Assembly (NCBI GenBank): GCA_019916065.1
Contig: CM034236.1
Location: forward strand, 10,091,334-10,155,333
Origin: Vitellaria paradoxa
Taxonomy: Eukaryota; Streptophyta; Magnoliopsida; Ericales; Sapotaceae
Length of the DNA: 64,000 nt
Direction: 5' to 3'
Shown: piece by piece, positions 34,419-46,295 of the stretch
How positions within the stretch are numbered: position 1 is the stretch's first letter
Layout: every line of letters begins with the position of its first letter
Program-made: the position numbers and the translations under genes
The notes under the pieces: generated by a model
The model's database searches: none
Seen by the model: only the letters and a program-made list of their open reading frames with translations
Told to the model about the DNA's origin: nothing

Positions 34419-35305
34419 TGCTATTAAAGATTTTGACCTTTTTCATTTTGTGAAAAATTCTTAATGAATTTTTATTTAAATTTAGGGAGTAATTTTATGC
34501 TTAGAAAATTTATTGTCAGATCAATTTTAGCAAACAATCCCATTCTCTTGGTATCATGCAGTGGTCCCTCAATATGTATGACAAAAAGTCACGAATTTGT
34601 GCTGCAGCGGATTCTAACCCATTTGTAAAAAGCTTACTTAGTTCAACAAGTTAAGGAAGTTTACCATTACCACATTTATTAAGCTTCAAACATCTCACAG
34701 TAAGCTAGAAGCTCTAATTGATCAAACACAACTAATTTTTGGGAATAATTTTAATAGTTCTTATAGATTTTATTATCTTTTGTTTTCATAAAATACAAGA
34801 TAAAAATTAAAAGAATTGAAATTAAGCAATGCTTGCATTTCGAGGTGGATAGAGGTCTGATGCCCGAAATCCCAAGCATGGCCTGCCCTACTATTTTCTA
34901 GCTTAAAAACAAATTTGAGCTCATTTAGCTAAACTGATAGAGCTTGGGACTACAACATTTGTCGAGGACCTGGTTTGGTTTTTATTAATTAAAATGTGCA
35001 TGTCATGTAATAATTTATGTATTTGTATGCTATTTTATTCACTTTTTTCTCTTAAAAAATGTTTATTTTAGTAGTAAACTATTTATTTCTATAATTTTAA
35101 ATATGGTTCTTTATTTAAAAATATAATTTAAAATATATATTAAAAAATAAATGAATTTAAGTGATCGAGTAAGTTTTGATTCAAATTCTGTTTTTTTTTT
35201 TTCATTGGATCGACCCAATTCGTTGACTAAAATATCAATAAGCCCACCCTGAACTTGATCTAGATCTATAGTGCAATCATATATAGTAGTTGCATCTCAC
35301 ATGGT
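34419..35305 (-). repeat. Local repeat unit, modules K/B, inverted
   Basis: Landmarks are GGGAGTAATTTTATGCTTAG, TATCATGCAGTGGTCCCTCA, TTTGTGCTGCAGCGGATTCT, AACACAACTAATTTTTGGGA, AATGCTTGCATTTC, TAAAATGTGCATGTCATG and ATCTCACATGGT. The end (35298-35305) is the left target duplication of the next MITE. Confidence 0.65.
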
Positions 35306-35775
35306 TAGGAGTGGAAACGAATCGAACTGCTCGCGAACTATTTAACCTCGGCTTGAAAAAAAAACTCAACTTGAGCTCATTTTACTTACAAACCGAGCTC
35401 GAACTGTGCTTGATTTATGGCTCGTTTTATATTCGAGATTGAGGTCGAGTCTAAAAAAATTCGACTCGAAAGCTCGCGAGCAGACTCGTTAAAATAATAT
35501 ATATTTTTTAATAATATATTTTTATATTTTTTAAATTATATTTTTTATTACATTTTTTAAATATTTTACTTATTATATTTTAAACCAAAATGACGTCGTT
35601 TTGGTTTAATTGAACTATTCGCGAGCCGAGCTCGCGTCTAAATTCTTCTTTATTAAGTTGATCTCGAACCTATATAAAAACTCGAATTGAGCTCGAGTTC
35701 GAGTTCAGTATAAAAAGTTCGAGCCGAGTCTGAGCAAGTTAAAGTTCAATACGGATCGACTCGATTCCACCCCTA
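35306..35775. mobile_element. hAT-type MITE with GAGCTCG-rich arms, copy 2
   Basis: The exact 8-bp duplication is CACATGGT (35298-35305, 35776-35783). The ends are TAGGAGTGGAAACGAATCG and (right, reverse complement) TAGGGGTGGAATCGAGTCG. It is collinear with 21930-22397 (470 against 468 bp) but more diverged, with many GAGCTCG motifs decayed, so it appears older. Confidence 0.9.
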
Positions 35776-35783
35776 CACATGGT

Positions 35784-37275
35784 TTCAGGAGATCAGCAGA
35801 GATGTTTTCATGCGATCAATAGTGAATTAAATACATTGTTAAGGCTACTATGTGTATTTCATCCGTTAGATCAATTTAATTAAATGTAATGGCTTAGATT
35901 TCACACCTAAAATAATTTATTTTTTAAATTTAGTATTATAATTAATTAAATATGACCATTCGTATTGTCTCTTTAGATTGAATATTTTTACAATCCCACA
36001 TTTATTTATCTTTTTCTCCTATTAAATTGTTGTTCTTTTGTCAAAACTCTTTTACAAACCACTAATACTTGCCACTAAACCCAAAATTAAAAGGATAAAT
36101 TACGCTTATCTCTCCCCACCATTTAGATAATTACACTTATGTCTTTTAACATGTAAAAATTACACTTATTTCTTTTATTTTGAACCGTTGTTAACATTGA
36201 CTCATTTTCGTTAAACTAACTGTTAAAATTTAACTCAAAAACCTTAAAAAAAAAAGAAATGAATTTTTTGTTGCCTTTTTTTCAAACGAATGTCAATTTT
36301 TTAACTTTTTATATTTTTTTCCGAATATGATTAACATACTAAAAAAACTATATTTACAAAATTTGATTAAAAAATTAAATCATACAAGACAAAAATAAGT
36401 TAAAGAAAATCCAACTTGGTTTTAATAGACCAACCATAATTGTTCTCACAAACCTTCTCAAATCAATTAATAAAAAATAATCCGCATAGATCTACCGAAA
36501 CACCGATTGGCTGGTAGCTGAGCTTGACCATATTTGATTTCCACAATAATCAAGTTTAGGGGTTGCTTAAGCAATTCTCTTATCATTCAAAGGTATTATA
36601 TTATTAAGGGTTGTGATTGGTGGATAGAACCGAAACTGATGGGCTGTCGAATATATACATATGTAAGTGCGCCCATGATGCAATTTAGCTTAGTGGCTCA
36701 TGCCCTGTTTGATATGAAGATGGACATGGTGCAATTATGGTATAAACAATTGCTAATAATAAATAAAGTCAAAGAAAACATCTAAATACTATTAAAATCC
36801 CCCTCGGAAACTTCACAAAACAAATCTTAATTTCAAAATGTTTTTAAAAATAAGCCAGAGGTAATAAATCTGAGTGATATTCATTGTTAAATGATCAACA
36901 TGATGATCAAGCCTGGTAACTAAACAAAAAAAAAAAAAATTTTAAATCAAAATCGTTGACCGATTTAAAATATGATTAAGTCAACAAAAATATTCTTCAC
37001 AAATTTAATTTAAAAAAAAAAAAAAAAACAACAACAACTACTACTACTACTAACTTCATTGATCTAAATCAATACGAATCACTCTCACAAACCTTCTCAA
37101 ATCATGTAATTGAAATAATAACCACATTGATATACCAAAACTCCAATTGGCTCCTGGCTAAACTTCACAACAATCAAATTAAGTCTTTAGGAATTACTTA
37201 AACAATTCCCTTGTCATTCAAGGTAATTATATTATTAAGGGTTGTGGCTGGCGGAAGGTCATCCCATACTGCCTT
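35784..37275 (-). repeat. Local repeat units, modules A, M and K, inverted; target of the LTR element
   Basis: A at 35790-36000 (TGTGTATTTCATCCGTTAGA, TTTCACACCTAAAATAATTT). Partial M at 36000-36340. K at about 36400-36620 (CAACTTGGTTTTAATAGACC, ACCGATTGGCTGGTAGCTGA). The K variant with TGGATAGAACCGAAACT at 36590-36800. Another K at 37060-37275, ending in CCCATACTGCCTT. The last five bases GCCTT (37271-37275) are the left duplication of the retrotransposon. A frame at 36534-36785 is repeat-derived. Confidence 0.7.
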
Positions 37276-38076
37276 TGTAATGATCCGAATTTCTAATTTA
37301 ATTTAGTTATTTTATATATTTATTCAGTGAATTTATTTCATTATTTAAATTTAATAATTTAAAATTTTCGTATTTAATTTTAAGTTATATTTAAAAAGAT
37401 TAATTTTTTTTGGTGATTGGTGTAATTTTCCTAAACCTATAGGGAGTAGGAAATTAATTAGTTATTTAGGGTTAAAACTCTTCTTTTATAAATATATATT
37501 GCTGTATTTATTTTTTTTATTAAAAACCCTAGAGGGAGATGAAAGAGAGAGAAGAAGGAGAGGAAGCAACGGCGGCTGTGTAGTTTCTTACCGATTCAAT
37601 CAAAGTCGGTCCGCAAAATATAGGTAAGGGGTCGGGCCTATTATATTATGTATTTGTATGTGTGCGGTTATATATATATATATATATATATGCGACTTGT
37701 ATTGATGATGTTCTGGAATTTTGATGGGTTGCATTGTCTGAAACGTTGGACGTTGGATTGAAAGCTGATGGTAATATATATAATATATATTAAGTGATCC
37801 ATTGAATACTGGTAAGAAGACAATTAAAAATATATAAACACGTGTATATGATCCTTTATGATGACAAATTGATTCTAGACACAACTTTGTTTGGAAGTGA
37901 TGGCTTGGATGAGGTGTTATATAATTGTTTATTTAATTCAATTCTTTTAATGTGATTAAAAAGATATTACAATTGTTTTGTCTTTTAGTGTTGAGAATTT
38001 CCAGAGAAATGACTTGCCAATGTACATATATATATAATTTCGTCCTTTAGTGTTGAAACTTTCCAGGAATGATTTG

Positions 38077-38113
<37 letters not shown>

Positions 38114-39252
38114 TTATGGAATTTTGTCCTTTAGTGATTAAGCCCTCTACTGATTTGTTTCTAGATTCAAGGCCACACGTGATATACAAATTATGTATAT
38201 ATATATATATTAGGCTCTTTTTATGTGATTGTACGGCACTTTTGTGAGATTTCTTTGTTCATTAATTTATTTAGAAAATTTGTGAATGTGACGTGATTAA
38301 AATTTAAAGAAATAAATATTGTGAAAATAAAAAATAAAATAAAATTTAATGTTGTTTTTTTTTTCTGGATTGAGGGGTATTGAAAATATTGGGTATACGT
38401 ACCCAAGGGTTGAGAGTCCCGAAACCCGCGCGGGAGTGGTAATCGAGTCCAGTAGGCTAGTAACCTACGAACGATGCAGATGCCTAAGGGTGGCATATTA
38501 TATTTCTAAGGTTTCGACCTAAGAAGCAGACACCGAAGGATGGTGTATATTGGTTGGGTCCTGTTTCTACGGGACAACCAAGCAGACATCAATGAATGAT
38601 GTATATTGGTTGGGTCTTGTTTCTACGAGACAACCAAGCAGCAATACCTTGAAATCAAATTTATTTTCTTTGATGTGTTATGCGGTGCTAAAACACGATT
38701 AATGGTAATGAAGAGGGATAAATGAATAAATTTAAGTTCTTGTTTGAAATTGCTACTTGTGCGTGTTTGTTTCACTTAGTAGCATGCTAGGGCATACTGC
38801 ATTTATTATATTATTATTAGGGTTCCGAGCACACGTGGTATTAGTGCTAAACCCCTTACAGCTTGCGATGCAGGTAATGATTTTGAGTCACGCGCAGGAA
38901 CTACTCACCATGGAAATTAGAAATTTATTTATTTGTTTTTATTTAATTTCATTAGAATTTTCTTTAGAGAATGGTTTTTAGTGAATTGTAATAAGCCTCT
39001 GTTTGTGAGGTTATTATGAATTATTTTATCTAACATTGAGAGAATATTTGGGCTTAGCCTTTGGAACTTATTGTCTGGTCGACTTGACTAAGGCATTTAT
39101 TTAAATTTAAAAGTTTAGTTTTATTTATTTTTATATTCATTGCTCTATAGTGTGGGTTTATGGCTCTGATGTAGGACAGAGAAAGTTATTTAATGTTGCA
39201 TTATGTTTTTTCTTTGTTCACATGCTCGGGTTGAGAAATCCGGGGCGTGACA
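37276..39252 (+). repeat. 5' LTR of the Ty3/gypsy element
   Basis: It starts TGTAATGATCC and ends GGGGCGTGACA. It contains (TA)n tracts at about 37670-37690, 38028-38036, 38081-38106 and 38195-38210, a tandem pair of 56-bp units at 38524-38635 (AAGCAGACA, TGTATATTGGTTGGGTC, GACAACC), and the core CCAGTAGGCTAGTAACCTAC at 38449-38468. Frames within it recur in the 3' LTR and are not genes. Confidence 0.95.
38524..38635. repeat. Two 56-bp tandem units in the 5' LTR
   Basis: Unit starts are at 38524 and 38580, with an AAGCAG remnant at 38636. The same pair is in the 3' LTR at 45562-45673. Such repeats in an LTR may act as promoter/enhancer elements (inference). Confidence 0.9.
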
Positions 39253-39255
39253 ACT

Positions 39256-39268
39256 TGGTATCAGAGCC
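39256..39268 (+). other. Primer-binding site, initiator tRNA-Met type
   Basis: TGGTATCAGAGCC lies 3 bases after the 5' LTR end and is complementary to the 3' end of plant initiator methionine tRNA, the usual primer for this class of element. Confidence 0.9.
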
Positions 39269-39430
39269 TAGGTTTAGAATACCTAGGGGCAGTGGGTCTT
39301 TTATTTTTCTAAGTATTATGTGATTACATGTTAGTTTATTTAAGTTGTGATACGTGAATTTGATGCTTTGTTGGACTTAAATTGTTGAGAAGATGTTGAC
39401 CTTAGTATATTTTTGTGAATTTTTAGAGAA

Positions 39431-42400
39431 ATGCCGCCACGTGTAGCTCCAGGTGTTAGAGGTAGAGGCAAGGGCCAAGGTCGTGGTCGTGGTAGAGGCC
39501 GAGGGCGAGGCCGAGGGATTCAGGCTGGGCAGGGTCATGAAGTTCCAGTTGATGATATTCCCATTGCTGCGGGAGTGTCACAAGAGCAAGGGTCATATGT
39601 TGGGATTGGAGCAGAGGTTCCATTAGGAGTGCCTCATGTGGCTGAGGTGCAATCCGAAGCACCAAGTGTGCCGCAGCCAGGAATGGTAGACCCACAGATG
39701 TGGATGCAACAAATGGCTGCAATGTTTGCTGGAGGAATGCAAGCAAGTCAGCCTACAGCTCCGTATGAGAAGTTCAGGAGGATGAAACCCCCTACATACT
39801 CTGGTACAGCAGATACTGAAGAGGTTGAGAAATTTTTACACGAGAATGAGAAGATATTCGAGGTGATGCAATTAAATGAAGATAAGACCAGAGTCTTGCT
39901 TGCTACTTTTCAGTTGGAGGGCGCTGCAGCGGATTGGTGGAGTACTGTGAAGGGGTCTCGTGGGGCGTCTGCACTTACTTGGGAGGATTTTAAGGAGCGT
40001 TTCAGAGACTACTTCTTCCCACAGTCTCTGAGAGATGCTAAACTTGATGAATTTCTGAATTTGGCTCAAGGGCCAATGACTGTGCTGGAGTATGGGCGTA
40101 AATTTACCTCGTTGGCCAAATATGCTAAGGAGTTGGTGTCCACTGAACGCACCAAGTGTAGACGGTTTGAGAAGGGATTGAGGCCTGCTGTCAGGGATCG
40201 GATAGTGCCTTTGGGGCTTAATGAATATGAGACATTGGTTGATCGAGCAATGGCAGTGGAGAAGAATTTGGCAGATACCAGAGCACAGAATGAAGCTAGG
40301 CAAGGAAGGACTCAGCACCAGGAGAATAGACCCACCAAAAGGCAGAGAGAGAATTTACATGGGGCACAGTCTCAGCAATTTCAGCAGGGGAGTATGGTCC
40401 CAAGTAAGTCAGTGGCAACTGGAGTTTCTGCACAGAGTCCTATTATTTGTCATAATTGCAGACAGCCTGGGCATCGCCAGTTTAACTGTCCTTACAAAGG
40501 TGTGTCGAGTGGATCTGAAAATAGGGTCGAGGTGAAGACTTGTTACACGTGTGGCCTACCAGGTCATGTGCAGAGGCGTTGTCCGCAGAGGCAAGGTAAT
40601 GGAAGTATTATGAGACCTCCACAGCCAGCTCAGTCAGTACAGAGTAGTAGGCCAGCAGGGTCACAATCAGTGCAGACTCATTTTCAGAGGGGTACTCAAG
40701 GTGGGGCACTGCAGTATCAGATGGGTGTTCCAAGTGGTGTTCAGCAGCATCAAGGAGTTCAGGGTGGGTCCCAGCAAGGACAAAAGGGGGGTAGACCACA
40801 AACGGTACCAGTTCAGGGACGAGTTTTCACTGTGGCCCAGAATGATGGACGTGCAGAGCCTATAGTTACGAGAGGTACCTTTCTCATTTATGCTACTAAA
40901 TCCACAGTTCTTGTAGACACAGGAGCATCTCATTCATTTATTGCTGCATCGTTTATGTCTACATTGAATTTATCTGTGGACGAGTTAATTCCACCATTGC
41001 ACGTTGAAACACCGATAGGAGGTCATTCTGTGTTGAATCGAGTTTGTAAGAATTGTGAGATCACTATTAGGGACGAGACTTCAGGACGGGAGCACTTGTC
41101 AGTTTTTGACCTGATTGTGATAGACATGGGAAGCTTTGATGTGATTCTTGGCATGAACTGGCTGTCAGTCTTTCGAGCGATGATAGATTGTGCTAAGAGT
41201 CGAGTGACTTTATTTACTACAGAGGGAGATCAGATACGATTTTCTGGTGATCGTTGTAGTCCTCAACTCTTGCCTTCCCTCAATGGGCAGGGACGAGTAG
41301 ACTTGTGCAGTTTGTTTGCTTGTATGGCTTTAGAGGACGAGGAGGCAGACAAAATTGAGTTACCACGAGTTGTTTGTGAATTTTCAGAAGTGTTTTCAGA
41401 AGTAGCTGGATTACCGCCTGAACGGGAGGTTGAATTTGGGATTGATCTGATACCTGGCACGGAACCAATTTCTATAGCTCCGTATAGATTGGCACCTGCA
41501 GAGTTGGTGGAGTTAAAATCCCAGATAGAGGAGTTGAGCTCTAAGGGATTTATTCGCCCTAGCACTTCACCTTGGGGTGCACCAGCACTATTTGCAGCTA
41601 AAAAGGATGGAACTCTCAGGATGTGTATAGATTACCGAAGGTTGAATCGGGTCACGATCAAGAATCGGTATCCTCTACCGAGGATTGACGATCTGTTCGA
41701 CCAACTGAAGGGTTCGGTCATTTTCTCAAAGATTGATTTGAGATCTGGTTACCACCAGTTGAGGGTGAAGCAGGAGGACATTTCTAAGACGGCATTCAGG
41801 ACTCGATATGGGCACTACGAGTTCTTGGTAATGCCATTTGGGCTGACCAATGCTCCTGCCGTGTTCATGGACTTGATGAACCGGGTGTTCAGTAGATATT
41901 TAGACAAGTTTGTTGTCGTGTTTATTGATGACATTCTAGTTTATTCTCGGTCAGAAGGCGAACATGAGGAGCATCTAAGAGTTGTACTTCAGACCCTGAG
42001 AGATCACCAGCTCTATGCTAAATTGAGCAAGTGTGAGTTCTGGCTCAAAGAAGTGAAATTTCTGGGGCATGTTGTTTCTGAGGAGGGAGTTGCAGTTGAT
42101 CCATCTAAGGTTGAGGCAGTTATGGATTGGCAAAGGACCGAAGACAGTTTTTGAGATTCGGAGTTTTCTGGGTTTGGCAGGGTACTATCGAAGATTTGTC
42201 CGTGATTTCTCGAGGTTAGCCGGGCCGATGACTAGGTTGACTCGAAAAGGGGTCAAGTTTATTTGGGATGAGAAGTGTGAACAGTCTTTTCAGGAGTTAA
42301 AGAAGAGGCTAACTACTGCACCAGTGCTTGTGATTCCTGAGAGAGGATTGGGTTATTTAGTTTATTGTGACGCATCCAAAGAAGGTTTGGGCTGTGTGCT

Positions 42401-44257
42401 GATGCAGGGTGATAAAGTAGTAGCTTATGGGTCTAGGCAGTTGAAGACTCACTGAGCATAACTACCCAGTGCATGATTTGGAGTTGGCAGCAATTATCTT
42501 TGCTCTGAAAAGCTGGAGACACTATTTGTATGGTGAGAAATTTGAGGTGTTTTCTGACCACAAGAGTTTGAAGTACCTTTTCACTCAGAAGGATTTGAAT
42601 TTGAGGCAGAGGAGATGGATGGAGTACATGGAGGACTACGATTTTGAGCTCCAGTATCACCCTGGTAAGGCAAATGTGGTTGCTGACGCACTTAGCCGAA
42701 AGACTCGTAGGTACTGTAGCGGGTCTTTTCGTGCGAGAATGGGAAATGATGAAAAGCCTTAGCGAGTTTGATATGGAGTTGCGAGAAGATGAAAGTCATG
42801 CTATCTTGTGTGCCATAGCTACTCAGCCAATTCTATTAAGTCGTGTGATAGAAGCTCAAGGGACTGATGTTGAATGTGAGACGATACGAGCTAAGTTGTC
42901 GAATCCTGATGAGATACCAGGATGGGTGATTGGTGACGATAACAGTTTGAGGTATTTGGGGAGACTTTTCGTGCCAATCTCTGCTCGAGATACAGTTTTA
43001 AAGGAATTCCATCACTCTAAATTTGCAGTACATCCTGGAGGTACTAAGATGTATCATGACTTGCGCCGTCAGTTCTTTTGGGCAGGTATGAAGAAGGATG
43101 TGGCAGAGTTTGTGAGTAGGTGTCTTACTTGTCAGCAAGTTAAGGCTGAGCATCAGAAACCAGCGGGTCTTTTGCAGCCTTTGCCAGTGTCAGAGTGGAA
43201 GTGGGAGAACATTACAATGGATTTTGTTTCTGGCTTACCGAGATCACCGAAGGGCCATGATACTATTTGGGTGATAGTGGATAGGTTGACCAAGTCAACT
43301 CACTTTTTGCCGATTCGTTTGACGGACTCCATGGATGTCTTGGCTAAATTATATGTTAAGGAAATCGTAAGGCTTCACGGAGCTCCTGTATCCATTGTCT
43401 CAGACAGGGATCCGCGTTTTGCTTCTCGGTTTTGGCGGAGTCTCCAGGTGGCCATGGGGACAGAATTGTTGTTTAGTACTGCCTTTCATCCTCAGACTGA
43501 TGGACAGTCAGAACGTACAATTCAGATCTTGGAGGATATGCTCAGGGCATGTGTGCTTGATTTTCGTGGTAGTTGGGAGAACCATCTTCCTTTGATTGAA
43601 TTCGCGTATAATAATAGCTACCAGTCGAGCATCGGGATGGCTCCTTTTGAAGCTTTGTATGGTAGACCGTGTAGATCTCCTATCTGTTGGGCTGAGGTTG
43701 GAGAAACTGCAATTATTGGGCCTGAGTTTGTGCATGAGACGACTGAGAAGGTCAAAGTGATTCGACAGAGACTTGAGACAGCACAGAGTCGCCAAAAGAG
43801 TTATGCTGATAAGAGGCGAAGACCCTTGGAGTTTGAGGTAGGGGACCATGTGTTCCTTAAGGTTTCACCACGAAAGGGTCAGTTTCGTTTTGGGCGCAGG
43901 GGGAAGTTATCCCCAAGATATATCGGGCCATTTGAGGTTTTGGCGAGGGTTGGAGAAGTGGCATACCGTCTTGCTTTGCCACCGCAGCTTTCAGGAGTAC
44001 ATGAAGTGTTTCACGTGTCTATGCTTAGAAAGTATAACCCGGACCCTTCACATGTATTAGATTGGACTGAGCTTGATGTTGACTCAGATGTGACATATGA
44101 GGTGAAACCGGTGAAAATTTTGGACTCTAGGGAGCAAGTGCTTCGAGGGAAGACTATTCCTTTAGTTAGAGTGTTATGGAAGCATCGTGGTATTGAGGAG
44201 TTGACTTGGGAGCGAGAGGCAGATATGCGGAGTAGGTATCCAGAGTTGTTTCTTTAA
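39431..44257 (+). pseudogene. gag-pol polyprotein of the Ty3/gypsy element, three frameshifts
   Basis: ATG 39431 opens a 907-codon frame ending at 42154. In order it has an Arg/Gly-rich N-terminus; Gag core (about residues 110-280, with [10 protein letters not shown]); two CCHC knuckles (Cys at about 340 and 371); aspartic protease ([11 protein letters not shown], Asp about 496); and reverse transcriptase (about 690-880, FIDDILVYS with Asp 833-834). A +1 insertion near 42137 shifts the frame. RNase H follows (VYCDASKEGLG, then after a second +1 near 42453, [15 protein letters not shown] and SDHKSLKYL). A third +1 near 42706 restores the original frame to the end at 44257. That part holds integrase (zinc-binding H-H-C-C ending CLTCQ, catalytic MDFVSGLP and VSDRDPRF, then Glu in QSERTIQ) and a chromodomain-like tail ([20 protein letters not shown]). 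Gag and pol lie in one frame, as in Tekay elements. Confidence 0.9.
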
Positions 44258-44301
44258 TTTTCTTTTCTTTACCTCCTAAATTTCGAGGACGAAATTTTTG
44301 T

Positions 44302-44314
44302 AAGGGGGGTAGGA
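44302..44314 (+). other. Polypurine tract
   Basis: AAGGGGGGTAGGA lies directly before the 3' LTR (TGTAATGACCC at 44315), where plus-strand DNA synthesis would be primed. Confidence 0.8.
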
Positions 44315-45117
44315 TGTAATGACCCGAATTTCTAATTTAATTTAGTTATTTTATATATTTATTCAGTGAATTTATTTCATTATTTAAATTTAATAATTTA
44401 AAATTTTCGTATTTAATTTTAAGTTATATTTAAAAAGATTAATTTTTTTTGGTGATTGGTGTAATTTTCCTAAACCTATAGGGAGTAGGAAATTAATTAG
44501 TTATTTAGGGTTAAAACTCTTCTTTTATAAATATATATTGCTGTATTTATTTTTTTTATTAAAAACCCTAGAGGGAGATGAAAGAGAGAGAAGAAGGAGA
44601 GGAAGCAACGGCGGCTGTGTAGTTTCTTACCGATTCAATCAAAGTCGGTCCGCAAAATATAGGATAAGGGGTCGGGCCTATTATATTATGTATTTGTATG
44701 TGTGCGGTTATATATATATATATATATATGCGACTTGTATTGATGATGTTCTGGAATTTTGATGGGTTGCATTGTCTGAAACGTTGGACGTTGGATTGAA
44801 AGCTGATGGTAATATATATAATATATATTAAGTGATCCATTGAATACTGGTAAGAAGACAATTAAAAATATATAAACACGTGTATATGATCCTTTATGAT
44901 GACAAATTGATTCTAGACACAACTTTGTTTGGAAGTGATGGCTTGGATGAGGTGTTATATAATTGTTTATTTAATTCAATTCTTTTAATGTGATTAAAAA
45001 GATATTACAATTGTTTTGTCTTTTAGTGTTGAGAATTTCCAGAGAAATGACTTGCCAATGTACATATATATATAATTTCGTCCTTTAGTGTTGAAACTTT
45101 CCAGGAATGATTTGCTA

Positions 45118-45149
<32 letters not shown>

Positions 45150-46290
45150 TTATGGAATTTTGTCCTTTAGTGATTAAGCCCTCTACTGATTTGTTTCTAG
45201 ATTCAAGGCCACACGTGATATACAAATTATGTATATATATATATATATTAGGCTCTTTTTATGTGATTGTACGGCACTTTTGTGAGATTTCTTTGTTCAT
45301 TAATTTATTTAGAAAATTTGTGAATGTGACGTGATTAAAATTTAAAGAAATAAATATTGTGAAAATAAAAAATAAAATAAAATTTAATGTTGTTTTTTTT
45401 TTCTGGATTGAGGGGTATTGAAAATATTGGGTATACGTACCCAAGGGTTGAGAGTCCCGAAACCCGCGCGGGAGTGGTAATCGAGTCCAGTAGGCTAGTA
45501 ACCTACGAACGATGCAGATGCCTAAGGGTGGCATATTATATTTCTAAGGTTTCGACCTAAGAAGCAGACACCGAAGGATGGTGTATATTGGTTGGGTCCT
45601 GTTTCTACGGGACAACCAAGCAGACATCAATGAATGATGTATATTGGTTGGGTCTTGTTTCTACGAGACAACCAAGCAGCAATACCTTGAAATCAAATTT
45701 ATTTTCTTTGATGTGTTATGCGGTGCTAAAACACGATTAATGGTAATGAAGAGGGATAAATGAATAAATTTAAGTTCTTGTTTGAAATTGCTACTTGTGC
45801 GTGTTTGTTTCACTTAGTAGCATGCTAGGGCATACTGCATTTATTATATTATTATTAGGGTTCCGAGCACACGTGGTATTAGTGCTAAACCCCTTACAGC
45901 TTGCGATACAGGTAATGATTTTGAGTCACGCGCAGGAACTACTCACCATGGAAATTAGAAATTTATTTATTTGTTTTTATTTAATTTCATTAGAATTTTC
46001 TTTAGAGAATGGTTTTTAGTAAATTGTAATAAGCCTCTGTTTGTGAGGTTATTATGAATTATTTTATCTAACATTGAGAGAATATTTGGGCTTAGCCTTT
46101 GGAACTTATTGTCTGGTCGACTTGACTAAGGCATTTATTTAAATTTAAAAGTTTAGTTTTATTTATTTTTATATTCATTGCTCTATAGTGTGGGTTTATG
46201 GCTCTGATGTAGGACAGAGAAAGTTATTTAATGTTGCATTATGTTTTTTCTTTGTTCACATGCTCGGGTTGAGAAATCCGGGGCGTGACA
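44315..46290 (+). repeat. 3' LTR of the Ty3/gypsy element
   Basis: It is nearly identical to 37276-39252. Differences noticed: C for T at 44323, an extra A in ATAGGATAAGG (near 44664), different (TA)n lengths, A for G at 45908 and A for G at 46021. It ends GGGGCGTGACA and is followed by GCCTT. Confidence 0.95.
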
Positions 46291-46295
46291 GCCTT

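Larger units (their letters stand above)
37276..46290 (+). mobile_element. Ty3/gypsy LTR retrotransposon (Tekay-like chromovirus lineage), full length
   Basis: The 9.0-kb element has LTRs of 1977 and 1976 bp, the 5-bp duplication GCCTT (37271-37275, 46291-46295), TG...CA ends, a primer-binding site, a gag-pol region in one original frame and a polypurine tract. The domain order (Gag, two zinc knuckles, protease, reverse transcriptase, RNase H, integrase, C-terminal chromodomain-like tail) is that of Ty3/gypsy; the long LTRs and two CCHC knuckles suggest the Tekay/Del clade. The LTRs differ by three substitutions that I could see (37284/44323, 38870/45908, 38983/46021) plus a few small indels, so insertion was recent. 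Pol carries three +1 shifts, so this copy is not autonomous as read. Confidence 0.95.

Noticed and set aside
37600..38496. Frames in the 5' LTR that recur in the 3' LTR (44568-45534)
   Set aside because: Identity is explained by LTR duplication. They cross TA microsatellites and lack coding features.
39456..41565. Minus-strand frames across gag-pol
   Set aside because: They are shadows of the plus-strand polyprotein, with no domain of their own.
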